The notes under the pieces: model-generated | Seen by the model: only the letters and a program-made list of their open reading frames with translations | What the model was told of the DNA's origin: nothing | The model's database searches: none | Source of the DNA: Arthrobacter sp. B6 | GTDB taxonomy: Bacteria; Actinomycetota; Actinomycetes; Actinomycetales; Micrococcaceae | Length of the DNA: 64,000 bases | Assembly: GCF_001663775.1 (NCBI RefSeq) | Contig: NZ_KV467168.1 | Span: forward strand, 2,206,870-2,270,869 | Reading direction: 5' to 3' | Program-made: the position numbers and the translations under genes | Shown: positions 44,905 through 54,794 of the stretch, piece after piece | Position numbering within the stretch: the first letter of the stretch is position 1 | Layout: each line of letters starts with the position of its first letter

Positions 44905-46017
44905 CTAGAGTTCCAGGACGTCGGGGCGGTCCCGACCCCCAATGTTTATCGACGGCCAGTTTTTGTAGGCCGTGAGGATGTCTACCCCGGTGGCGGTCAC
45001 GAGGGCGGTGTCCTCGACTTTGAAACCGGCTCCGGAAGGATTCCAGCCAAGGACCATGCCTTCCTGGAGGACCAGATCGGTGCCTGGAGTCGCAATCAGT
45101 TCCCTAGGGCTGAAGCCGGTGATGCCTCCTTGATGATGCTTGCGCCATTCATCCGGGGCGAACGTGTTCGCGGCGTACGCGTCTGCGCCCTTTTTGAACA
45201 CTTCGCCCAGGACAACGCCGGACCGGCTGTGATCGAGGAACGTTCGTTCGACGTCAAGAAGCCGAACGTATGTACTGGCCTCATTGCGCAGCGGCTTGAA
45301 GGACACCATCCGGGTGATCGCCCCAACCAGGCCCCGCCGCCGTCCGCAGCATGCGACCATGACCCTGTCATGGGCGGCATTCTTTGTCGGCAGGGGGTGC
45401 CGGTGGGCGCTGATCCTTTCGTCACTTCCGACGAACATTGCCACCGTCTCTATGCCCTCTTGCAGCAGCGAGGCAATGAGGGTTCCAGCGATGTTCTGCT
45501 CGAGTATGCCGGGACGGAGGGCGGAGACGACGTCCCCGGTTATCCGCGCCAGGTCCGTGCTCAGGTTCCTGAGATCGGTGCGTTGTCTTTCATTGAGGAT
45601 TCTGCGGAGCGCTGCCACATCCGCCTGCGCATCAACCGAGGCACCGTCCGGGAGGTCGACCGCCACTGAGGGACCCGATGGCAGCCGCGATGCCCGGTTG
45701 TCCGTCCAGGGTACGACGTCAAACTCGACATCCTGGCCGGCGAATTCGATGTCGCGGAGCCGTGGAGCCTCAATGGCATTAGTGACGACACGGACCTCGG
45801 GAACCTTGCCGGGTTCGAAGCCAGTAAGAACGAGGTCAAAACAGGCCACGTTCAGCGTGAGCGGAACGTGCCATCTCGCACCGGTGAACCATGACAGATT
45901 CAGAGGATCGCGGAGGACTATCGTGTCCACGCCACGTTTCTCGGCAAGATGGGCCAGCGACACCAGCTGGTCTGCCCACCTTGCCCGTGTGAGGACCGAA
46001 TATTCCTCCTTGGTCAT
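44905..46017 (-). CDS. M24 pita-bread-fold protein lacking most metal ligands (creatinase/pseudopeptidase-like)
   Basis: 370 residues with a creatinase-type N-terminal domain (DTIVLRDPLNLSWFTGARWH) and an M24 C-terminal domain. The five metal ligands of M24 peptidases are largely gone: the first Asp position reads VMVACCG (around 222), the second Asp is Ala233 in GAITRM, the His survives in HHQGG (294-295), the first Glu is Asn326 in LGWNPS, and only Glu335 (VEDTALVT) is kept. Such loss is seen in creatinase, which works without metal. Coupled by ATGA to the downstream-strand permease gene before it, so it belongs to the SQ operon. No step of known sulfoglycolysis requires it; role unknown. 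Confidence 0.75.
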   Translation of the reverse strand: MTKEEYSVLTRARWADQLVSLAHLAEKRGVDTIVLRDPLNLSWFTGARWHVPLTLNVACFDLVLTGFEPGKVPEVRVVTNAIEAPRLRDIEFAGQDVEFDVVPWTDNRASRLPSGPSVAVDLPDGASVDAQADVAALRRILNERQRTDLRNLSTDLARITGDVVSALRPGILEQNIAGTLIASLLQEGIETVAMFVGSDERISAHRHPLPTKNAAHDRVMVACCGRRRGLVGAITRMVSFKPLRNEASTYVRLLDVERTFLDHSRSGVVLGEVFKKGADAYAANTFAPDEWRKHHQGGITGFSPRELIATPGTDLVLQEGMVLGWNPSGAGFKVEDTALVTATGVDILTAYKNWPSINIGGRDRPDVLEL

Positions 46018-46829
46018 CCCTTCGTCGCCCCCGACGTGATTCCGGCGACGAAGTAGCGCTGCAGGAAGATGTAGGCCAGAACGACGGGAAGTGATGCCAG
46101 GATGACGCCGGAGAACAGCAGCGGGTAGTTGGTTTGGAACTCCCCCTGGAAGCTAAGCAACGCCAGCGGCAGTGTCCTGTTTTCAGGGGAACGCACAAAC
46201 AGGAGCGGGTACAGCAGTTCGTTCCAGTGAATAACGAACAGGAAAATTCCTGCGGCTGCAAGGGATGGCGTGGACAGCGGCATCACGATCGAACTGTATG
46301 TCTTCCACGGCCCGGTGCCGTCAATCGACGAGGCTTCATAAAGCTCCTGGGGAAGGGTCCTCATGAATCCGCCAAGGATGAACACCGCGATCGGCAAGGT
46401 CGAAACGACGTTGGCCAGTATGAGGCCTGTGAGGTTGTCAAGGAGCCCGAGGCGACCGAAGAGTACATAGAGAGGCACCATGTTTGCCTGTGCGGGGATG
46501 GCCATACCCAAAACGAGGAACCCGAATATTGCCGCTGACCAAAATCCTCTGATCCTTGCCACGGCATATCCGGCCAGACTCGCCAGAAACAACGTCAGAG
46601 GCACGGAGACAAGGGTGACGATGACGCTGTTCATGAACGACTTGCCCATGTTCTGCCCGCTTATCACCTCAGCGAAGTTGGTGGGAGCCAGGGATTGAGG
46701 GAAGCTGAAAGGTCCTTCGAAAAGCTCCGGAGTGGACTTGAAGCTGCCGAAGATGACCACAGTCAGAGGTACGAGGATGATGACGGTGTAGATGGCAAGG
46801 ATCCCGCGGCGTGATATTGAGCCAATCAT
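46014..46829 (-). CDS. CUT1 ABC importer permease (MalG type) of the SQ operon
   Basis: 271 residues, six TM segments, EAA loop YEASSIDGTGPWKTYSSIVMP and a C-terminal YFVAGITSGATKG. Its stop overlaps the start of the M24-type gene (ATGA), and it begins 4 bp after the partner permease. With the binding protein it would import sulfoquinovose or its glycosides, like the Smo-type importers of other SQ degraders. The ATPase is not encoded here. Confidence 0.88.
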   Translation of the reverse strand: MIGSISRRGILAIYTVIILVPLTVVIFGSFKSTPELFEGPFSFPQSLAPTNFAEVISGQNMGKSFMNSVIVTLVSVPLTLFLASLAGYAVARIRGFWSAAIFGFLVLGMAIPAQANMVPLYVLFGRLGLLDNLTGLILANVVSTLPIAVFILGGFMRTLPQELYEASSIDGTGPWKTYSSIVMPLSTPSLAAAGIFLFVIHWNELLYPLLFVRSPENRTLPLALLSFQGEFQTNYPLLFSGVILASLPVVLAYIFLQRYFVAGITSGATKG

Positions 46830-46833
46830 GACG

Positions 46834-47799
46834 CTATTCCCCCTTCGTGGTAAGGCGTAGTAGTCGCCGCTGAAGCCACGTGACCAACGCGATCATGGCC
46901 ATGAAGATAATCGACTGGGCAGCGGCGTAGCCGAAGTCGGAATTGGCGAAGGTGCTGTAGATCCTGGTTGAGAGGATGTCCAGAGACTGCTTTGGAGGGT
47001 TGCCCGCGATACCAAGGATCAGATCAAATGCCTTGAACGATTGAATCGTTGTGTATGCGACAACAATCGCAGTGGCCGGGGCCACAAATGGCCAGGTAAT
47101 CGTTTTGAACCGCTCCCACTTATTGGCGCCATCCATTTCCGCGGCCTCGTACAGTTCCCTGGGGATGGCCTGAAGGCCCGCGACATAGACCACCATCATC
47201 TGTCCGGCGTGGAACCAGACCTGAGTGACGGCCACCCAGTAGAGCGCTTGCGCGTCGTTGCCCAGGTAGGACCCCTGCAGCCCCTCGAGTCCGATGCCTC
47301 CTAGAACGGAGTTCGCCAAACCGAAGTTCGGGTCGTAGATGAACTTCCAGATGAAGGCCACCGAGACTGACGAAAGGATCGTCGGGAAGAAGAAAATTGC
47401 CCTCAACGCGACACTGCTGCGGGAATTCTTCGTCAGTAGCAGAGCGAGCATCAGTGAGAATGCGGTCTGCGCAATAACCACGACCAGCATGAACTTCAGA
47501 TTGTTCGTCAGGGCGTTGGCGAACAGCGAATCGTTAGTAAAGGCACGAACGAAGTTATCCAGGCCCACGTAGTTGAAGGCTGCGGAGAACCCGTTCCAGT
47601 CAGTCAATGCGTACTGGAACGCCTGCAGAGTCGGCAAGACCATGAAGAACATGGTGAGGACGACAGCCGGCAACGGAAACAGGTAAAGGACCGGGTTAAT
47701 ACGGGTCGGCGACCGGCGCCGGCCGTTCCTGTTCGACGGTGTGGGAGGGGACTTGTCCGCCTTGGCTACTGAGGAGGTCCCTCCGATATTGACGCTCAT
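46834..47799 (-). CDS. CUT1 ABC importer permease (MalF type) of the SQ operon
   Basis: 321 residues. A short basic N-terminus is followed by TM segments starting LYLFPLPAVVLTMFFMVLP; the EAA loop is EAAEMDGANKWERFKTITWP. The ATG overlaps the stop of the binding protein gene by 4 nt. Confidence 0.88.
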   Translation of the reverse strand: MSVNIGGTSSVAKADKSPPTPSNRNGRRRSPTRINPVLYLFPLPAVVLTMFFMVLPTLQAFQYALTDWNGFSAAFNYVGLDNFVRAFTNDSLFANALTNNLKFMLVVVIAQTAFSLMLALLLTKNSRSSVALRAIFFFPTILSSVSVAFIWKFIYDPNFGLANSVLGGIGLEGLQGSYLGNDAQALYWVAVTQVWFHAGQMMVVYVAGLQAIPRELYEAAEMDGANKWERFKTITWPFVAPATAIVVAYTTIQSFKAFDLILGIAGNPPKQSLDILSTRIYSTFANSDFGYAAAQSIIFMAMIALVTWLQRRLLRLTTKGE

Positions 47800-49079
47800 A
47801 CCCGTTCGTCTACAATCGTCTGTGCTGCTTCTGCCGCCTGCTGGGGGGAAGTACCGGAAATAACGGCAGTAGCTGTGGCTTCGACAGCGTTCCGGACATC
47901 CAGGCTCTCGAACTGGAACCGGGGAGCCAACGCTGTCTTCTTCTTCAGCCAGGGGCTCATCCGCTGCAGATCAGGATTGGTGTAGTTCACGTCGGACACT
48001 GCGACGTGCTGCGCGGTTCCGTTGGCATAATAGGCGGCATTCTCCGGCGTGGACAGGAACTCCACCCACGCCATCGCGGCCGGCTGGACGTCGCTGGCGG
48101 AGTTGACGCCCAGGATGAACGTTGCGTTGTAGACCCCTTCATATTTAGGCGTCCCGGACGTACTCGTTTGGGGAAAGACGAGCTCCATCGGGAACGCCGC
48201 TCCGAGGTTACGGACCGCTGCGATATGGTACGAGCCGGTCGCAAGCATCGCCGCCTGCTGCTGGGCGAAGAAGTTCTGCGCGGGCTCGACCGCGGTGCCC
48301 GTGGCGTTCGGCTGCAGATATGGGATCAGGTCACGGTACTGCTCAAGCATCCTGATAAACCAGTCGTCAGTGACCTTGATCTTTCCCTGCTCGATCTGTG
48401 TACCCACATCGTCCACGGGTGCGTTGTTGACGACCATGCAGTTCCAAAGCTGCCCGCCGTTTCCAACATCACCGCCGGGCCAGGAAATCGGAATGACTCC
48501 GGAGGATTTGAGTGATTCACAGGTGCCGAGGAATTCATCCCAGTTCTGTGGCGTCAGATTGGCTCCAGCCTTGTCGAAAAGATCCAGGTTAGCCAGCGGC
48601 ATCGGGAAAACTACCTGATAGGGCAAGCCAACAACGTTGTCCCCGTTTTTTCCCGCCGCCAGCAGCTCGTCGGTGTACTGGGAGGCCGCTTTGGTGTCCG
48701 TCAAGTCCGTGTATATGCCGGCCTCGTTGAAGTTCTTGAACTGTGACCCCCGGAACGTGGCGAACGCGTCACCCACCGCAGCCCCGCGGACCTTCTGCAG
48801 CCCCTGCGCGTTATAGTCGTTCGACGTGGATATGTCCTGGGTTACGGTCGTTCCCGGGTTCGCATCCATGAAGCGCTTAATGAGCTCATCGAAAACGACT
48901 TTGTCCTCGCCGCGCCAGTGAGCGAAGGAAACCTCACCTGTAACTGCTCCAGTAGACGGGGCCGTGGCTGTTGTCGGGGCGGCAGTGCCTCCTCCTGGCC
49001 CCGCGCATGCGGCGGCGGCTGCGCCAAAACCGGCCAGCCCGAACAAGCTAAGTGCATGTCTGCGTGAAATCTGGCTCAC
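47796..49079 (-). CDS. Solute-binding lipoprotein of the SQ operon importer
   Basis: Family 1 solute-binding protein of 427 residues from GTG 49079, which has GGAG 7 nt upstream; the longer frame to 49139 precedes that ribosome site. The N-terminus SQISRRHALS is Tat-like (Arg6-Arg7) and lipobox AAAAAC places the lipid at Cys25. Ligand inferred to be sulfoquinovose or sulfoquinovosyl glycerol from the operon. Confidence 0.87.
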   Translation of the reverse strand: MSQISRRHALSLFGLAGFGAAAAACAGPGGGTAAPTTATAPSTGAVTGEVSFAHWRGEDKVVFDELIKRFMDANPGTTVTQDISTSNDYNAQGLQKVRGAAVGDAFATFRGSQFKNFNEAGIYTDLTDTKAASQYTDELLAAGKNGDNVVGLPYQVVFPMPLANLDLFDKAGANLTPQNWDEFLGTCESLKSSGVIPISWPGGDVGNGGQLWNCMVVNNAPVDDVGTQIEQGKIKVTDDWFIRMLEQYRDLIPYLQPNATGTAVEPAQNFFAQQQAAMLATGSYHIAAVRNLGAAFPMELVFPQTSTSGTPKYEGVYNATFILGVNSASDVQPAAMAWVEFLSTPENAAYYANGTAQHVAVSDVNYTNPDLQRMSPWLKKKTALAPRFQFESLDVRNAVEATATAVISGTSPQQAAEAAQTIVDERV

Positions 49080-49212
49080 GATAATCTCCTCATTGAGTAC
49101 TGCCTTGTGCTGGTGTTTGGTTATTTGTTGCGGTGTCACCCTCGGTGACAGGGATCCCCAAATGTCGGGCCGGGGACGATCATCAGGACGCGGGGCTTGC
49201 TGTTCTACTGGC

Positions 49213-50097
49213 TCATGCGGTGGTCCGCTGCGCCGTCACGACCTCATCGACAACGTCGCAGAGTCGAGTCAGCCGCTGCACCGCGTCCGTTTCCAGTGAC
49301 TGGACCACATCCGCGGAGCCAATGCATGAAAGCCATACCGCACGGCCGGCAAGGAAGCCACTGGCCCCTTCAAGGCAGGCCCAGCGCACCGCCGTCGGGA
49401 AGATGTCCTCGGGGACGCCCGAGGACAGGACCACCCAGGGACCGTCAACGGCGCGGGTAATCTCAGCACACGCTGCGCGGACATCGGACTCGGATGCCTG
49501 GCCGTGGAACGGAATTTCGGCCTTGTACAGGTCAGCGCCGAGTGAGCCCAGTTCCTTTGCGGCCCCAATGACTCCCTTATCCCAGTCGAATTCGCCACCA
49601 CCGAGCGGTTTACGCGAGAGCGGTTCGATGATGCTGATCAGTCCTGCAGCACGGCACTGCTCCACAAATTCCTTGACCATCTCGACTCGACCTTCAGCGG
49701 GCTGGTCCGGACGGTAGAGAACGAGAAGCTTGAGCGCTTTGACTCCCAGGGCGGCGTACTTGTGGGGCTCGACCGTGCGGTCGATGCTGACTTCCCCCAC
49801 CAGTTCACCGTGCGCTGACTCGAAGTGGTCTGCCGAGGCAATCAACCCGCATGTATCCGCCACTACGCCGGCCTCAATGGCCTGATCAAGCGCGAACTGC
49901 TTGTCGATCAGAATCGCTGAGGCGTAGGGCGAAAGAATACGGGCCGCGTTCAACTTGAAGCTGGTCAGGTCGGCGTCGGTGACAGGCTCCTCCTGGTGTT
50001 CGGCAAACATGTTGCGCATCGCTTCACGCTGGTCCACGGCGAGCATGGCGAACGCGCCTGACGGGCGCTGCAGGGGAGAAAGATCGGTGGTGGTCAT
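49213..50097 (-). CDS. Sulfofructose-1-phosphate aldolase, YihT-like (class I)
   Basis: 294 residues closely following YihT: GAFAMLAVDQREAMRNMFA at the N-terminus, LSPYASAILIDKQF, KALKLLVLYRPD, the Schiff-base Lys192 in GADLYKAEIP (Lys193 in E. coli as I recall), and PWVVLSSGVPEDIFP with ASGFLAGRAVW. The reaction splits SFP to DHAP and 3-sulfolactaldehyde. LacD-type tagatose-bisphosphate aldolases share the fold but not this degree of motif match. Sits 16 bp after the kinase gene and 133 bp before the binding protein gene. Confidence 0.9.
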   Translation of the reverse strand: MTTTDLSPLQRPSGAFAMLAVDQREAMRNMFAEHQEEPVTDADLTSFKLNAARILSPYASAILIDKQFALDQAIEAGVVADTCGLIASADHFESAHGELVGEVSIDRTVEPHKYAALGVKALKLLVLYRPDQPAEGRVEMVKEFVEQCRAAGLISIIEPLSRKPLGGGEFDWDKGVIGAAKELGSLGADLYKAEIPFHGQASESDVRAACAEITRAVDGPWVVLSSGVPEDIFPTAVRWACLEGASGFLAGRAVWLSCIGSADVVQSLETDAVQRLTRLCDVVDEVVTAQRTTA

Positions 50098-50113
50098 GGG
50101 TTGCTTCTTTCAG

Positions 50114-51013
50114 CTAGGCGGTGGGGTTTGCGGTAAGGACTGTGCTGACGGCTTGGCGGGGGATCAGGGAGCGCCCGTCCAAGCCGGCGCAGGATGCGGA
50201 TGCAATCCGCCCTGCGAAGTTGGCGGCTTCCACGAGCGGGAGCCCGGCGGCAACGGCGGCCAGGATGGCGCCGTGATAGACGTCGCCGGCGCCGAGGGTG
50301 GACACGATGTGGGCAGGCACCGCGGGGACGTGAACCGGGTTGCCGTCGCGCTCCAGGACCCAGGCTCCCTCCGAGCCGGCCGTGGCGACAACGGCGGAAG
50401 CACCGTCGTCGACGGCCTGTTGGAGGAGAGCTTCAGGGGAAAGGTCTTCGCCGTACTCGGCCCGGAGACGTTCGATGGTGGGCACGTAGAGTGCAACGCC
50501 CTTTGGGGTAAAGGAGGGAATTGGGTTTCCGGCGTCGACGCTGATCCGCAGGTTGGGTACCCTGGCTACGGCGTTCCAGCCCAAGTGGTCCACGTGGACC
50601 CAGGCTGCGGTGCCCAGCAGCTCGTGAAAGCGGCTGCCTGCGGGGAAGGCCACCGGGGGCACGGGCCTGGTGACAATTGCCCGGCTTTCGGTGGCCCGGC
50701 TGACCACGATCACGCTGGCACCGGTTTTGACGTTGGCGTCACGGATGACGGCAGAAGTGTCCACTCCCTCTGCTTCAAGACCGCTGATGATGCGGTCGCC
50801 CTCCTCGTCAGTACCTATGACACCAGCGAAAGCAGTCTGGGCACCGGCGCGGGCTGCTGCTACTGCTGCTGTGGCTGCCGGCCCGCCGCCCGCCGTTGAA
50901 AAGTCAGCAGCAACGGTGCGGCTGTCAGCGGCGGGGTAGTCCTGCACCAGAGCAATGGAGTCAAGAGTGGCACAGCCAACGAAGAGCAGGAGTTCAGATG
51001 ACGGTAGGGGCAC
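50114..51013 (-). CDS. Sulfofructose kinase, YihV-like (PfkB family)
   Basis: 299 residues from GTG 51013 (GAGGTGG upstream). The block FSTAGGGPAATAAVAAARAGAQ (partly GGGPAATAAVAAAR) matches YihV, where this glycine-rich segment precedes residues binding the sulfonate. The catalytic loop is TLGAGDVYHGAILAAVA. It would convert sulfofructose to sulfofructose-1-phosphate for the aldolase encoded next. First gene of the long SQ operon on this strand. Confidence 0.87.
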   Translation of the reverse strand: MPLPSSELLLFVGCATLDSIALVQDYPAADSRTVAADFSTAGGGPAATAAVAAARAGAQTAFAGVIGTDEEGDRIISGLEAEGVDTSAVIRDANVKTGASVIVVSRATESRAIVTRPVPPVAFPAGSRFHELLGTAAWVHVDHLGWNAVARVPNLRISVDAGNPIPSFTPKGVALYVPTIERLRAEYGEDLSPEALLQQAVDDGASAVVATAGSEGAWVLERDGNPVHVPAVPAHIVSTLGAGDVYHGAILAAVAAGLPLVEAANFAGRIASASCAGLDGRSLIPRQAVSTVLTANPTA

Positions 51014-51030
51014 GTTCCACCTCGTTGTAG

Positions 51031-52287
<1,257 letters not shown>

Positions 52288-52297
52288 GTAATATCGT

Positions 52298-52311
52298 GTT
52301 GGAGTTGCAAC
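52298..52311. promoter_or_regulatory. Second GTTG-N6-CAAC operator, before the DeoR gene
   Basis: GTTG-GAGTTG-CAAC lies 47 bp upstream of the DeoR start and 11 bp after the sulfoquinovosidase stop. The match with 51097-51110 includes flanking bases (TGTTGG, TGCAAC). Position fits autoregulation. Confidence 0.6.
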
Positions 52312-52358
52312 ATTCCGCCAGGTCGATGGTCGGCTCAAGGGGCAGGAAAGAGGGAGCC

Positions 52359-53141
52359 ATGAGCATCGCGCGAGAAGAGGCGCCGCTGACACCCCGTCAG
52401 CGCAACATCTTGGACGAGTTGGGCCGAAAAGGGTTCATTTCCATCGCAGACCTGGCCGGGACTTTCGCAGTGTCTGACATGACAGTCCGCCGTGACACCC
52501 GGGCCCTGTCCCACTTGGGCTTGGTCAGGGTAGTCCACGGTGGCGTCAGTGCTATCGAAGGCCATGGCCAAAACGCTGACTTCGCGGCACGGGTCCGGGA
52601 GGACGCCGGCGCGAAGCAGCGTATAGCCAGGGCCTGCGTAGCCCTCATTGGGGAACGCGACGCTGTCATCCTGGACGCGGGCACGACTACCTACCAGATC
52701 GCGCAGGAGTTACCTGCGTCCTTTATGGGCACCGTCATCACGCATTCAGCCCCGGCCATCCAAAGGTGCCTGCAGCTGACGTCCGCCCGCACCATCTGCC
52801 TGGGCGGTGAACTGCTGCTGGACAGTCAGGCATTCAACGGGCCAATGACGGTCAGCGCCGCCGAGGGGCTGCGAGCGAGGACAGCATTCATCGGAGTGAG
52901 CGGAATCCACGATGAAGCGTTTTACATTGAAAGAGATGTGGAGCGTGCCACCAAGCTCGCACTTATGGCCTCCGCAGAGCAGGTAGTAGTGGTTGCCACG
53001 CATCAAAAAATGCTGCGGTACGCGCTCGCTCGGCTGGCGGCCTTTGCTGCGGTGGACATCCTTGTAACTGACTCGGCGCCACCGCCGGAGATTGAGACGG
53101 CACTGCAGGCAGCCAACGTGCAGTTGATTGTAGCGTCATGA
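52359..53141 (+). CDS. DeoR-family regulator of the SQ module (CsqR-like role)
   Basis: 260 residues from ATG 52359 (GAGGGA upstream). The N-terminal HTH is LTPRQRNILDELGRKGFISI then VSDMTVRRDTRALSHLGLVR, standard for DeoR. The C-terminal sugar-phosphate-binding domain has DAVILDAGTTTYQIA and TAFIGVSGIHDEAFY. The E. coli SQ regulator CsqR (YihW) is of the same family and responds to SQ metabolites, which supports a parallel role here. Overlaps the next gene by ATGA. Confidence 0.87.
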   Translation: MSIAREEAPLTPRQRNILDELGRKGFISIADLAGTFAVSDMTVRRDTRALSHLGLVRVVHGGVSAIEGHGQNADFAARVREDAGAKQRIARACVALIGERDAVILDAGTTTYQIAQELPASFMGTVITHSAPAIQRCLQLTSARTICLGGELLLDSQAFNGPMTVSAAEGLRARTAFIGVSGIHDEAFYIERDVERATKLALMASAEQVVVVATHQKMLRYALARLAAFAAVDILVTDSAPPPEIETALQAANVQLIVAS

Positions 53142-54064
53142 CACTGCGACTGCGAGTGTGCCTCCCGGACCAGAGGCTGCTAGAGGCACTGGAGCCGATC
53201 GACGGCGTCGAATTCGTCCTGTGGGACGTTACCGGGCCCGCACCCGAGGGGCGGCTGGACCTGCTGGTGCCCCCCTACATGGGCAAGCCGCAAGCCCTCG
53301 CCGCACTGGCGGGCATGGACGTTGGGCTGATACAAAGCCAGTCCATCGGATACGACGGCGTCGCGTCGGTTCTGCCCAAAGGTTGCGTCTTCGCCAACGC
53401 GGCCGGCGTCCATGAGCCCTCGACGGCGGAGCTTGCCGTAGGCATGATGATCGTCAGCCAGCGAGGAATTTCGGACTTCGTCCGCAACCAGGCCACGGGA
53501 AAGTGGGACAACACCCAGCGCCCCAGCCTGGCCGACCGCCGCGTGCTGCTGGTCGGATACGGAGGGGTGGGCAAAGCCATTGAGACCCGGTTGCTGCCGT
53601 TTGAAACCGACGTCACCCGGATGGCAAGCCGTACACGTGAAGACGCGACCGGGACCATTTACGGGATTGATGCGCTGTATGAGCAGCTGCCGCTACACGA
53701 GATTGTGGTGGTCAGCGTGCCCCTGAACAAGCAGACGGAATATTTGGTGGACGCCAAATTCCTGGCCGCGATGCCGGACGGCGCCCTGCTGGTCAACGTA
53801 GCCCGCGGCGCAGTGGCCGACACAGACGCTCTGCTGGCCGAGACCTCCTCCGGCCGCCTCCGTGCTGCCCTGGACGTCACGGACCCGGAGCCCCTACCGG
53901 CCAGTCACCCGCTGTGGAGCACACCCGGCGTGCTGATCACCCCCCACGTCGGCGGAGCAAGCTCGGCAATGTTCCCGCGGATGGTCAAGCTGATCAAAAA
54001 GCAGATCGGGCGGCTGCTCGAGGGCAAGGAGCCCGTGAACACGGTACTCACAGGGGCTCAGTAA
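53138..54064 (+). CDS. D-2-hydroxyacid dehydrogenase, substrate unknown
   Basis: 308 residues. NAD-binding LLVGYGGVGKAIE; catalytic Arg in NVARGAVADTDAL, Glu in DVTDPEPLP and His in PHVGGAS. Translationally coupled to the DeoR gene by a 4-nt overlap, so it belongs to the SQ module's plus-strand operon. It could act on a C3 sulfonate such as sulfolactate or on a general hydroxyacid; nothing in the sequence decides this. It is not of the beta-hydroxyacid type used for sulfolactaldehyde reduction (YihU). Confidence 0.82.
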   Translation: MTLRLRVCLPDQRLLEALEPIDGVEFVLWDVTGPAPEGRLDLLVPPYMGKPQALAALAGMDVGLIQSQSIGYDGVASVLPKGCVFANAAGVHEPSTAELAVGMMIVSQRGISDFVRNQATGKWDNTQRPSLADRRVLLVGYGGVGKAIETRLLPFETDVTRMASRTREDATGTIYGIDALYEQLPLHEIVVVSVPLNKQTEYLVDAKFLAAMPDGALLVNVARGAVADTDALLAETSSGRLRAALDVTDPEPLPASHPLWSTPGVLITPHVGGASSAMFPRMVKLIKKQIGRLLEGKEPVNTVLTGAQ

Positions 54065-54103
54065 GACTCGATGCCGTCCGCCTGACGAAAGAAGAAGTCT
54101 CTT

Positions 54104-54153
54104 GAGGTGGAGCTAAACCTTCACCTCCAGATGCTTTTACCACGAGCATCTGG
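54104..54153. terminator. Two adjacent hairpins after the SQ plus-strand operon
   Basis: GAGGTG/CACCTC (54104-54109, 54122-54127) is followed at once by CCAGATGCT/AGCATCTGG (54127-54135, 54145-54153), a perfect 9-bp stem. They begin 40 bp after the dehydrogenase stop and likely end that transcript. Confidence 0.55.
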
Positions 54154-54746
54154 ACGCGTGAGCTGTTGACCACCTCAGCGATGCCCACACTGCAACTGAC
54201 GCGGGTTTCGTGCAGTTGAGGCACACCCCAACCTGACGTCAATACAGCCTGACCAGGGAGGGGTTAGCCTGTGGCGGAGTTCCTGCTTGTTCTCAAGGGC
54301 CCGTCCAGTCACGACATGTGAAATAAACCACCCCCTGCCCCAAACGGACTTCATCAAGTCCAGATACTTTGGACTATTTCGACTTTTCTCGAGCTACCCC
54401 ACCCCGTTTCCTTCCCCTCCGACTGTCAGAGTGGGATCTGAGAACATCATGAGCCACCGTCAATAAAACGGAATTTCGCACTATTCTGACGCCAACACAC
54501 GGAGCGGCAGGAGCCGCCCGAGTGATGACCTTGACTTCGCATGCCCATGACTTTTGGTCGCGAGTCTACTGCGAGGCGACCTCCGAGTGGCGCATAGGTT
54601 TCCGCCCGAACTTGGGCGCGGAGCGGCAGGGAGTGGGCAACCTATGGCAGGTTCCGGGCGGTGGGACGACCTGATGGCCCCGATGCTACCGCCTCCCCTG
54701 GGACCGGCTTGCTTCTGGTCGACAGGTGGGCTTATCGTGGCAGGAG
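54154..54746. other. 593-bp stretch without a gene
   Basis: No open frame with a ribosome site or known family was found. It contains a weak inverted repeat CAACTG-N14-CAGTTG near 54191-54216 and must hold the promoter of the ATPase gene. Confidence 0.45.
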
Positions 54747-54782
54747 TTTCACCACTTTCACCACTTTCACCTAGTTTCACCC
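54747..54782 (+). repeat. Four TTTCACC repeats just before the ATPase gene
   Basis: TTTCACCAC, TTTCACCAC, TTTCACCTAG and TTTCACCC follow each other at 54747, 54756, 54765 and 54775. They end 12 bp before the GTG start and could lie in the untranslated leader. Possible repeated protein-binding site. Confidence 0.65.
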
Positions 54783-54794
54783 AGGGAGGGTGCG

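Noticed and set aside
54747..54782. TTTCACC repeats considered as a CRISPR or VNTR
   Set aside because: Units are only 8-10 bp with no spacers; reported as a simple leader repeat instead.
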